Shown one piece after another: positions 55,191 to 63,454 of a stretch of DNA of 64,000 nt. A model generated the notes under the pieces. The model saw only the letters and a program-made list of their open reading frames with translations, was not told where the DNA came from and made no database searches. Within the stretch, counting starts at the first letter, position 1; the number at the start of each line of letters is the position of its first letter. The translations under genes and the position numbers were made by a program. The DNA is taken from the NCBI GenBank assembly GCA_963781195.1, contig CAWAEZ010000006.1, forward strand, positions 1 through 64,000, read 5' to 3'. Source of the DNA: JAJPKK01 sp963781195. Lineage in GTDB: Bacteria; Pseudomonadota; Alphaproteobacteria; Rhizobiales; Xanthobacteraceae.

Positions 55191-56766
55191 ATGACTGATG
55201 TCTTCGGCGACCATCAGCTCGGCATCCCCTATCGTCCGATCGCGGACCTGTTCGCGATGTACCGCGAGCGCGACCCTGAGAAGACCGCGATCGTCGATCT
55301 CGAACTCGGGAACCGCGATCACCTTCGGCGCGCTCGACCAGGTCACCACCGATATCGCCGCCTTCCTCAAGAGCCGCGGCGTCACGAAGGGCAGCCGCGT
55401 CCTGCTGCTGTCCGACGAGCACATCGAGAAGCTGCTGCTGTGGTTCGGGATCTGGCGGATCGGCGCGGTGGTCTGCCCGCTCAACATCGAGATCAACGAG
55501 AAGGTGCTCGCCGACCTCGCCCCGGTGGTGAACCCGGCGCTGATCCTCTACCACAAGGACCTCGACTGCGACGCCCTGGTGGGCGACTGCGCTGCACCCC
55601 GCGTGAAGTTCGGCACGTGGTCGCCCGATGGCGCCGCCGACCCGCAGGACGAATGCTTTGCGGTGATGTCCAGGGGGCACCGCGCTGCGGAGCTTCCGGA
55701 GCGCAACGCGCCCGAGGACATCGCCTGCATCTTCTGCACCTCCGGCACCACCAGCCGGCCCAAGATCGTGATCTACGACCACTGCGCCTACTGGCTCAAC
55801 GGCCTCTCCACGCTCGAATTCCTCGGGCTCACGCCTGACGACCGCACGCTCGAATACCGCTCGTTCGGCTGGAACTCGGCCCAGGTGCTGAGTCTGATGC
55901 CCTTCCTCGAGAAGGGCCTGACCATGCACATCGCGCGGCGCTTCTCCCACAGCCGGTTCTTCGATTGGATCCGCAACTACGGCATCACTTTCTCCGCCGG
56001 GGTGCCGACCGTGCTGAACATGCTCCTGCACAAGCCGCTCGGGTATACGGCGAAGGACGTGCCGACCCTGCGCCTGATGAGTTGCTCGACGGCGCCGCTG
56101 ACCGCCCAGCAATGGGTCCAGTTCGAGGAGATGTACGGGGTCAAGCTACTGCAGATGTACGGGATGTCCGAGGCCGGCTGGGTGTGCGGCAACCGCACCT
56201 ACAAGAACCGGATCGGCACCGTCGGGGTGCCGGCGCTCCACCAGGAGTTCGCCATCGTCGACGCCGAAGGCCGCACCTGCCCGGTCGGCGTCGAAGGCGA
56301 AGTGACCGCGGGCGGTCCCCATACCGCCATCGGCTATCTCCTGGACGACGGCGCGATCGAGCGCATCCGCCCGAACCGCATCAAAACCGGCGACCTCGCC
56401 ACCATGGACGAAGACGGCTTCGTGCGGGTCACCGGCCGCACCAAGGACATCATCATCCGCGGCGGCATGAACATTGCCCCCGCCGAGATCGACGAGGTGC
56501 TGCTGCGCCATCCGGACGTCCTCGAAGCGGCGGCGGTCGGCGTTCCCGACCCGATCTATGGCGAGGAAGTCGTTTGCTATATCGTCGCCAAGCCGGGCAC
56601 CGCGCTGACCGAGGCCGCCATCCGCAAGCACTGCGAGGCCTTCCTGCCGCCGCCCAAGATGCCCAAGCAGATCTTCTTCGTTGCCGACCTGCCGAAAAGC
56701 GACCGCGGCAAGGTGCTGCGCGACCGCTTGCGCGAAGACTATGCGCGCATGAAGGTGTCGGCGTGA
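55191..56766 (+). CDS. acyl-CoA synthetase (ligase 2) with a one-base frameshift
   Basis: ATG 55191 has GAGAGGAGGAAGACC upstream and gives MTDVFGDHQLGIPYRPIADL, FAMYRERDPEKTAIVDLELG. An extra G in the GGG at 55308-55310 then shifts the frame; removing it gives LELGTAITFGAL and a 524-residue ligase. Motifs: IFCTSGTTSRPKIVIYD, YGVKLLQMYGMSEAGWV, NRIKTGDLATMDEDGFVRVT, GRTKDIIIRGGMNIAPAEID, and the catalytic Lys in DLPKSDRGKVLRDRL. The rest is clean, so this is either a sequencing error or a very young mutation. It activates a carboxylic acid to its CoA ester. Ends 163 bases before UbiD 3 on the same strand. Confidence 0.88.
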
Positions 56767-56929
56767 TGGGAGTTTACGCGCCGAAGATGGCCGGACCGCC
56801 GCGTTCCCTCCCCCTTTCAGGGAAAGGGAGCAGGTGGCGCCCGCGACCGGACCTTGCGCTGCGAATGAATGGCGCGCATGAGCCAAGCCGATGCCGGATG
56901 AAGTCTTTTGAACTGAAAGGGAATGAACG

Positions 56930-58610
56930 ATGGATGCGTTGACCAAGTCGAAGCGCAAGGCCGAGACGAAGGCGGAGTCCGCGGCGGCGCCGGCGCGCAG
57001 CTATCCGGACCTGCACGACCACCTGCGCGCGCTCGACGAGGCCGGCCTCCTCGTCACCGTCGACCGTCCCATCAACAAGGACACCGAGATGCACCCGCTG
57101 GTGCGCTGGCAGTTCCGCGGCGGCATCGAGGAGAAGGACCGCAAGGCCTTCCTGTTCACCAACGTGGTGGACACCAAAAAGAACAAATACGACATCCCGG
57201 TCGCGGTCGGCGTGCTGGCGGCGAACCGCGAGATCTACCGCATCGGCATCGGCTGCAAGCTCGACGAGATCGACGCCCGCTGGGTCGCGGCGGCGCGCAA
57301 TCCGATTCCCCCGCGCATCGTCGAGAACGCGCCGTGCCACGAGATCGTGATCCAGGGCAAGGCGCTCGACAAGCCGGGCAACGGCCTCGACGGCATCCCG
57401 CTGCCGATCTCGACGCCGGGCTGGGACGTCGCGCCTTATGCGACGTTGTCGCAATACATCACCAAGGATCCCGACACCGGCATCCAGAACATGGGCAACT
57501 ACCGCGGCCAGGTGAAGGCGCCGCGGCGGCTCGGCATGAATCCGTCGTTGGAATTGCGGCCCGGCATCTACAATCACTGGGAGAAGCTGCGCGCCCGCGG
57601 CTTCAAGAAGCTGCCCTGCGCGGTGGTGCTCGGCGCACCGCCCTGCATCACCTTTGCCTCGGTGCAGAAGCTGCCTGAAAGCGTCGACGAACTCGACGTG
57701 GCGGGCGGCCTCGTCGGCTCGCCGATCAACGTCGTGCGGGCGAAGACCGTCGATCTCCTGGTGCCGGCGGAGGCCGAGATCGTGATCGAGGGCTTCATCG
57801 ACACGGAATATCTCGAGCCGGAGGCGCCGTTCGGCGAATCCCACGGCCACGTCAACCTGCAGGAATTCAACGCCTACATGGACGTGACCTGCATCACGCG
57901 GCGCCGCGACGCCATCCTCACCTCGATCATCTCCCAGGTGACGCCGAGCGAGTCGAGCCTGATCAAGCGCATCGGCATGGAGCCGCTGTTCCTCAACTTC
58001 CTGCGCGACACGCTCGGCATCAAGGGCATCAAGCGGGTCTCGATGCACGAGCCGCTTGACCAACATCCGCAAGGTGATCGCGCTCGTGGTCGAACGCGAC
58101 ATGCCCTCGACCGAGATCTGGCGCGCGCTCTACGGGGCGGCGGTGCTGCACCGCGCCGCCGGCAAGTACGTCATCGCCATCAACGACGACATCGATCCGG
58201 AGAATGCCGACGCCCTGCTGTGGGCGATGTCGTACCGCGCCAATGCGGGGATCGACATGCATATCCTCCCGCATCGCGACCCCGGCCACGGCCCGCGCAG
58301 CCAGCGCAACGGCGGCCAGGACGCCTCGGTGCTGATCGACGCCACGCTCAAGGAGAACTTCCCGCCGATCTCGCTGCCCAAGCGCGAATACATGGAGAAC
58401 GCGCGCAAGATCTGGGATGAACTCGGCCTGCCCAAGCTCAAGCCCGAGGCGCCGTGGCACGGCTATTCGCTCGGCGAATGGTCCGATGACCTCGACGCCC
58501 AGGCGCTCGCCGCGACCCGCGGCGACTACTTCGCCGCCGGCAAGAAGCTCGTCAAACGCCGCCGCAAGGACGTGCGGATGAACACGGAAGTGCGCAACGT
58601 CAAGGAGTGA
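56930..58610 (+). CDS. UbiD-family decarboxylase (UbiD 3) with a one-base frameshift
   Basis: ATG 56930 with AAAGGGAATGA upstream. Encodes a longer UbiD type (559 residues after correction): HLRALDEAGLLVTVDRPINK, NMGNYRGQ (Arg192), EPEAPFGESHGHVNL (Glu298, Glu303), VTPSESSLIKRIGMEPLFLN. At 58056-58057 an extra T breaks the frame; without it the sequence runs HEPLTNIRKVIALVVERDMP, YVIAINDDIDPENADALLWA, ASVLIDATLKENFPPISLPK. It belongs to a different UbiD branch from UbiD 1 and 2, as its N-terminal 60 residues differ. The catalytic triad lies before the break, so a truncated product would still lack the C-terminal oligomerisation region. Confidence 0.88.
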
Positions 58611-59158
58611 CGGGCAGCTCATTCCCCGCCGGATTTCGACCCCCTCTCCCGCGCTTGCGACGCGCTTGCGGGGGAGGGAGAAGGGCCCGGCACGCGGCGG
58701 CAAGCGCGCCGCACGAAGCCTCCATCGCTTCGGGCTTGGTGCCCTGGCGCCTGGCCATCAGTCTTGTAGGGTGGGCAAAGGCGCGTCTCCGCGCCGTGCC
58801 CACGCGGACCGGCCGACGGCGTGGGCACGCTTCGCTTTGCCCACCCTACGTGCTCGTCAAACGCCGCCGCAAGGATGTGCGGATGAACACGGAAGTACGC
58901 AATGTGAAGGAGTGAGGGGCATTCCCCCGGCGCGGCTCGAAGCGATGGGTTAACTCCCTCCCCCGCGCACCGCTTTCTGCTCCCTCTCCCGCTTGCGGGG
59001 GAGGGCTGGGGAGGGGGCCGCGGAGTTTCCTCTCACACCGCAGTGCATACCGAACCGCCCGTTCCCCCTCCCCGACCCTCCCCCGCTTGCGGGAGAGGGA
59101 GAAGAGCCGACCGCCCGGCCTGGCTTCCTCGTTACAGATGGGAGAGAGACGATACCGC
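58611..59158. repeat. REP-like repeats and long palindrome after UbiD 3
   Basis: Gene-free interval of 548 bases dense in repeats. REP-like elements of the 47-kb type lie at about 58638-58684, 58980-59020 and 59063-59108. A perfect 15-bp inverted repeat (GTAGGGTGGGCAAAG 58766-58780 with CTTTGCCCACCCTAC 58835-58849) encloses further pairing arms GTGCCCACGC/GCGTGGGCAC. A second copy of the UbiD 3 tail follows at 58852-58915. Confidence 0.85.
58852..58915 (+). pseudogene. orphan 3' end of a UbiD gene
   Basis: 64-base near-copy of the last 64 bases of UbiD 3 (58547-58610), stop codon included, encoding LVKRRRKDVRMNTEVRNVKE. Four base differences, all at third codon positions and all synonymous (Asp, Val, Asn, Val). 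The pattern implies this tail once belonged to a translated, selected gene and not a fresh duplication. The rest of that gene is gone. Confidence 0.8.
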
Positions 59159-60721
59159 TTACGGCGCGACCATCGCCTCGGGCTTGGTGCGCTGGCGCTT
59201 GACCATCAGCTTGTTGAGCGCGCCGAGATAGGCGTTGGCCGAGGCGACCAGGGTGTCGGGGTCGGCGCCCTTGGCGGTCACCGATTTGCCGTTCTCCGAG
59301 AGCCGCACCGAGACTTCCGCCTGGGCGTCGGTGCCCTCGGTCACCGCATGGACCTGATAGAGCTCCAGCGTCGCCTCGTGGGGGACCAGCGCCTTGATGC
59401 AATTGAAGGTCGCATCGACCGGGCCGTTGCCTTCGCATTCGTCGATCGCGATGCGGCCGTCGATGTCGAGCTTCATGGTGGCGCGCTGCGGCCCGTGGGT
59501 GCCGGCGATCACCGACAGCGACACCAGCTTGATGCGGTCCTGCGCGGTCGCGATCTCCTCGTCGACCAGCGCCTCGATGTCCTCGTCGTAGACGTGCTTC
59601 TTGCGGTCGGCCAGCGTCTTGAAGCGCACGAAGGCGTCCTCGAGCTGGTTGGCGGCGAGCTCGTAGCCGAGGTCCTTCAGCTTGTGGATGAAGGCGTGGC
59701 GGCCGGAATGCTTGCCCATCACCAGCGAGGTCTGCTTCACCCCGACGCTTTCCGGCGTCATGATCTCGTAGGTCTGGGTGTGCTTGAGCATGCCGTCCTG
59801 GTGGATGCCGGATTCGTGGGCGAACGCGTTACGGCCGACCACCGACTTGTTGTACTGGACCGGAAACGACGTCGCCGCCGACACCAGCTTGGAGGAGCGG
59901 GTCAGCATCGTCGCGTCGATGCCGGTCCAGAACGGCAGCACGTCGTTCCTCACCTTCATCGCCATCACCACCTCTTCGAGCGCGGCATTTCCGGCGCGCT
60001 CGCCGATGCCGTTGATGGTGCACTCGATCTGGCGGGCGCCGGCGCGCACCGCGGCGAGCGAGTTCGCCACCGCCATGCCGAGGTCGTCGTGGCAGTGCGC
60101 GGAGAACCGCGCCTTGTCGGAATTGGGCACGCGCTCGCGCACCATCTTGAACAACGCGTAGTATTCTTCCGGCACCGTGTAGCCGACGGTGTCGGGAATG
60201 TTGATGGTGGTGGCGCCGGCCTTGATCGCCGCCTCGACGCAGCGGCACAGGAAGTCGTGCTCGGTGCGGGTGCCGTCCTCGCTCGACCACTCGACGTCGT
60301 CGGTATAGTTGCGGGCGCGGCTGACCGAGGACACGACGAGCCCGTAGACCTGCTCGGGCTCCATCTGCAGCTTCCACTTCATGTGCACCGGCGAGGTGGA
60401 GATGAAGGTGTGGATGCGCCCGCGCCGCGCCGGCTTGATCGCCTCGCCGCAGCGGTCGAGATCCTTCTGCCCCGCCCGCGAGAGCCCGCAGACCACCGCC
60501 TTTTGCGTCCGCTTGGCGATCTCGTTGACGGCGTTGAAGTCGCCCTCGGAGGCGATCGGGAAGCCGGCCTCGATGATGTCGACGCCCATGGTGTCGAGCA
60601 CCTCGGCGACCTCGAGCTTCTCCTCGTGGGTCATGGTGGCGCCGGGAGACTGCTCGCCGTCGCGCAAGGTGGTGTCGAATATGACGACGCGGTCCGCCTC
60701 GGACTGGTGTTGCGCGGTCAT
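59159..60721 (-). CDS. leuA: 2-isopropylmalate synthase
   Basis: 520 residues from ATG 60721, with AGAAGGAAC upstream. First committed step of leucine synthesis: acetyl-CoA + 2-oxoisovalerate to 2-isopropylmalate. TIM-barrel motifs: FDTTLRDGEQSPGATMTHEE, FSAHCHDDLGMAVANSLAAV (metal His pair), CTINGIGERAGNAALEEV, FAHESGIHQDGMLKHTQTYE. The C-terminal LeuA allosteric domain is present (about 390-510; ATMKLDIDGRIAIDECEGNG), so leucine feedback is expected. Preceded by a leucine-rich leader peptide. Single gene; the repeat-rich region follows it. Confidence 0.96.
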   Translation of the reverse strand: MTAQHQSEADRVVIFDTTLRDGEQSPGATMTHEEKLEVAEVLDTMGVDIIEAGFPIASEGDFNAVNEIAKRTQKAVVCGLSRAGQKDLDRCGEAIKPARRGRIHTFISTSPVHMKWKLQMEPEQVYGLVVSSVSRARNYTDDVEWSSEDGTRTEHDFLCRCVEAAIKAGATTINIPDTVGYTVPEEYYALFKMVRERVPNSDKARFSAHCHDDLGMAVANSLAAVRAGARQIECTINGIGERAGNAALEEVVMAMKVRNDVLPFWTGIDATMLTRSSKLVSAATSFPVQYNKSVVGRNAFAHESGIHQDGMLKHTQTYEIMTPESVGVKQTSLVMGKHSGRHAFIHKLKDLGYELAANQLEDAFVRFKTLADRKKHVYDEDIEALVDEEIATAQDRIKLVSLSVIAGTHGPQRATMKLDIDGRIAIDECEGNGPVDATFNCIKALVPHEATLELYQVHAVTEGTDAQAEVSVRLSENGKSVTAKGADPDTLVASANAYLGALNKLMVKRQRTKPEAMVAP

Positions 60722-61058
60722 GGAAAAGTTCCTTCTGAAGATTATCGCGCCGCTCGGGCGCCCTCGGGTTCCGTCCGCTTGTCCCCTGAGCGCCCAGGCG
60801 CGAACGCCCAGCCGGCCCTCAGGGGCGAATAAGAAGCAGAAGCCCAAGCGCAAGGGCAGCATCCGGCCGGGCCGTTGCAGCCCTCCGTCCGATCCCGCAA
60901 TGAGCGCGGCGCATCGACATGCCGTAAAACCCTCGTTGCTCGTCGAGGCGAATGCCCAAACCGGGATGCACCTCGGAGCCGTTGCCTGTCCTAACGGAAA
61001 TGGGGTCGGGAGGGCAAGCTGTTTAGAGGCCAAACCGCAGGCCGGCAGAGAAACTGCA
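60722..61058 (-). promoter_or_regulatory. leuA leader region (candidate attenuator)
   Basis: 337 bases upstream of leuA containing a leader peptide (60819-60914) and stacked hairpins. CCCCTGAG (60826-60819) can pair with CTCAGGGG (60790-60783), and inside it GGCG-TTCG-CGCC forms a UUCG-capped stem. The downstream copy CCCGAGCG could pair instead with CGCTC.GGG, giving an alternative structure. No clean U-run precedes leuA, so control may act on termination or on translation. Confidence 0.55.
60819..60914 (-). CDS. leuA leader peptide
   Basis: 31-codon frame starting at ATG 60914 and ending in ALALGLLLLIRP and TGA. Six Leu codons fall in the last 11 residues, four of them consecutive (CTT CTG CTT CTT), directly followed by the first strand of a hairpin. 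The stop lies 97 bases before the leuA start. This is the layout of ribosome-stalling attenuators: slow decoding of the Leu run would change folding of the RNA. No obvious ribosome-binding site was confirmed. Confidence 0.65.
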   Translation of the reverse strand: MRRAHCGIGRRAATARPDAALALGLLLLIRP

Positions 61059-61775
61059 TCAGAGCGTGGCTTCCCGCGCCCAGATATGGGTCAGGTATGT
61101 TGTCACAAAATCCGGCATGGCCGGGTCGAAATCGGCCGGCGAGCGCACGATCCGCACATCCGCCAGCTCGGGCCGTTCTTCCGTCGCGAGGTGGTCCAGC
61201 ACCGCGTCGCGGAGCGCCGCGGCCGGAACGTCGGCCGCGATGGCTTTCATCAACGCGAGACGCGGCCCGGCCACCACCGCGGTCCAGTCCACGGCGGGGA
61301 AGAAGGCTGCCGGATTGAGGCCGGTCTCCTCTGCAAGCTCCCGCAGCACGCTGCCGAGGAGATCGACGGTGTCGCCGCTGACGTCGCTCGGGTCGGGCGT
61401 GCCGGCCGGGAAATAGATGCGGCCCGCATTGGCTGTGAACGCGCTCATGACGCCCAGCAGATAGGCGCCGTCGCTCCCGCGTAGCGCTCCCATGGCGAAG
61501 CAGTTGCGCACCGTCGGGTCGGGGAAGCCCCAATCCCGCCACGCCATGAAATCGGCGAACCCGGTCTCGAAAAAGGTGCCGCGCAGCATGCCGCCGCCGA
61601 TCGCGGCCTCGTTCATGAGGAGGACGCGGCCGTTCCACAGGTCGGGCTTGGTCTGGCGCAGCTTCACGAAATAAGCGTCGATCTCGCCGCGCCGCGCCTT
61701 CGCGAACGGCCAGGCATAGGGCACGACGCCCAGCTCCAGGCGATCGACGGCGACGGCGACCGGGGGTGCGGTCAT
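61059..61775 (-). CDS. NUDIX-like hydrolase
   Basis: 238 residues from ATG 61775, overlapping the pdxY stop by 4 bases (ATGA). The core REUxEExGU half of the Nudix box is intact (LRELAEETGL), but the Glu expected earlier in the box is Leu (VDLLGSVLRE), so activity may differ from classical members. N-terminal half: YAWPFAKARRGEIDAYFVKL, LLMNEAAIGGGMLRGTFFET. The family removes nucleoside diphosphates or CoA adducts; the partner gene makes pyridoxal phosphate, so a link to cofactor turnover is possible. Confidence 0.78.
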   Translation of the reverse strand: MTAPPVAVAVDRLELGVVPYAWPFAKARRGEIDAYFVKLRQTKPDLWNGRVLLMNEAAIGGGMLRGTFFETGFADFMAWRDWGFPDPTVRNCFAMGALRGSDGAYLLGVMSAFTANAGRIYFPAGTPDPSDVSGDTVDLLGSVLRELAEETGLNPAAFFPAVDWTAVVAGPRLALMKAIAADVPAAALRDAVLDHLATEERPELADVRIVRSPADFDPAMPDFVTTYLTHIWAREATL

Positions 61776-62626
61776 GGACCGATCCGCTGCGGCACGAACA
61801 TCTCGGTCGGCGCAACGAGTTCGTCCTGGGCGGCGATGAGGGCGAGCTCCCCGCCACCTGCGGCAACGGTGCGCCGAAGCACGCCGAACACGCTCGAGGT
61901 CGCGCAGGCCAGCGCCTCGGCCACCACGCCGCTGCGCAGGTAGTGACACAGGAACAGCGCGGCGATGAGATCGCCCGCGCCGTTCGCTGCCGTCGCGAGC
62001 TTGGGGGTGCGCACGAGCCACTGCGCGGCGCCGTCGGAGGCGACCACGTCGAGGTGGCCGGCCGGCGTCTCGGCGACCTCGACCGAGGTGACGAGGACCA
62101 CGCCGGGGCCGCTTGCGTGCAGCGCGTCGATCGCGCCCGATACCTGTGCGAGATCGGCAGTATCGCGCCCGGCGAGGCGGTCGAGTTCGAAATGGTTCGG
62201 CGTGACGACGCCCGCCGCCGGCACGGCACGGTCGCGGAAGAACGCACAGACTCCCGGCCGCACGAACTCTCCGCGGGCACGGTTGCCGATCACCGGATCG
62301 CAGCAATAGACCGCACCGGGATTGGCGGCCTTGACGCTTGCCACTGCATCGAGAACGGCGGCCCCGGTCTCGAGCGAGCCGACATAGCCGGACAGCACGC
62401 CGTCGCATGACGCGAGCACGCCCCGGTCGGCGATGCCGCGCACGACGTCACCGATCGCGCCGGCGGAGAACACTTCGCCGGTCCACGCGCCGTATCCCGT
62501 GTGGTTCGAGAACTGCACGGTATGAACCGGCCAGACCTCGCAGCCCAGCCGCTGCAGCGCGAACACCGCGGCCGAATTGCCGACATGGCCGTAGGCGACG
62601 TGGGACTGGATGGAGAGGATGTTCAT
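61772..62626 (-). CDS. pdxY: pyridoxal kinase
   Basis: 284 residues from ATG 62626. Ribokinase-fold salvage kinase that phosphorylates pyridoxal. Family motifs: MNILSIQSHVAYGHVGNSAA, VHTVQFSNHTGYGAWTGEVF, YCCDPVIGN, VVTPNHFELDRLAGRD, and the ATP/anion-hole motif ATAANGAGDLIAALFLCHYL, where the catalytic Asp of GAGD is present but the usual Gly/Thr before it is Asn. Normal length. First gene of a two-gene operon with the NUDIX-like gene. Confidence 0.93.
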   Translation of the reverse strand: MNILSIQSHVAYGHVGNSAAVFALQRLGCEVWPVHTVQFSNHTGYGAWTGEVFSAGAIGDVVRGIADRGVLASCDGVLSGYVGSLETGAAVLDAVASVKAANPGAVYCCDPVIGNRARGEFVRPGVCAFFRDRAVPAAGVVTPNHFELDRLAGRDTADLAQVSGAIDALHASGPGVVLVTSVEVAETPAGHLDVVASDGAAQWLVRTPKLATAANGAGDLIAALFLCHYLRSGVVAEALACATSSVFGVLRRTVAAGGGELALIAAQDELVAPTEMFVPQRIGP

Positions 62627-62718
62627 GCGGATACCCGCGCGCGATACGACGAGCGAATCCCCGTCATTCCGTGGCGCGGCGTGGTGGCGGACCCTGATGA
62701 CGTGGCACGGCGTTCGGC

Positions 62719-62753
62719 TCCCTCCCCCGCACGCGGGAAAGGGAGACCCGCTG
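62719..62753. repeat. REP-like palindrome
   Basis: CTCCCTCCCCCGCACGCGGG followed by AAAGGGAGA: a diverged single copy of the intergenic element seen at 47 and 58-59 kb. Confidence 0.6.
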
Positions 62754-62800
62754 TCTTCGCATCGGAACACGGATTTGCCCGCTCGACGGCACGACCATGA

Positions 62801-63427
62801 CTAGGCGCTCTCGACGTTCCCGGCATTCTTGACGCTCTCGGACCCCTTGCGCACGACGACCCGGTGGATCGGCTTTGCCGACGACGCGCTTACCACCTCC
62901 TCGTCGAGCAGCACCTCGGTTCCGACGAGCGCGCCGCGCACCAGGCCGGCGGCGAAGGCGCCGTAGAGGCGGCCGTGACCGTCGCGCATGTCGCTGCCCT
63001 CGGTGACGCGCCAGCTCAGATAAAGGGTGCCGCCCGGTTCGAGGATCGCGAGCAGCCGCCGAAGCGACGGCACGATCGCCTCGCGGGCGAGATGCATGAT
63101 CACGGTCTCGCACAGCACATTGGCGAAGCTCGCATCGGCGATGCCGTCGAGCGCCGGCAGAGCCGCGGCATGGAAGGTCAGCTCCGGGTAGCGTGCGCGC
63201 GCCTGTGCCAACAGCCCCACGGAGGCATCGTAGCCCACGGCAGGAAATCCGCTCGCGCACAGCCAGGCGACCTCGCGACCGCTGCCGCAGCCGATGTCCG
63301 CCGTCGCGCCGGGCCCGAAGAACCGCCGCACCACGGCGTGGAGATCGGCGGGAGCGGGCTGCTCGTGCCAGTCCTGGGCGAACGCCGCCGCGTCCGAATC
63401 ATAGGCCTGCAGGGTCCTGGCATCCAT
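62801..63427 (-). CDS. class I SAM-dependent methyltransferase
   Basis: 208 residues from ATG 63427. Rossmann-like methyltransferase: motif I TADIGCGSGREVAWLCASGF, motif II acidic residue in VGYDASVGLL, then FHAAALPALDGIADASFANV, LCETVIMHLAREAIVPSLRR and LEPGGTLYLSWRV. The substrate-binding C-terminal part is small. Substrate unknown. It follows the ABC substrate-binding gene by 27 bases on the same strand, so it is probably in that operon. Confidence 0.9.
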   Translation of the reverse strand: MDARTLQAYDSDAAAFAQDWHEQPAPADLHAVVRRFFGPGATADIGCGSGREVAWLCASGFPAVGYDASVGLLAQARARYPELTFHAAALPALDGIADASFANVLCETVIMHLAREAIVPSLRRLLAILEPGGTLYLSWRVTEGSDMRDGHGRLYGAFAAGLVRGALVGTEVLLDEEVVSASSAKPIHRVVVRKGSESVKNAGNVESA

Positions 63428-63454
63428 GCGCGCTGCCTCCGAGGCCCGCCTCTC

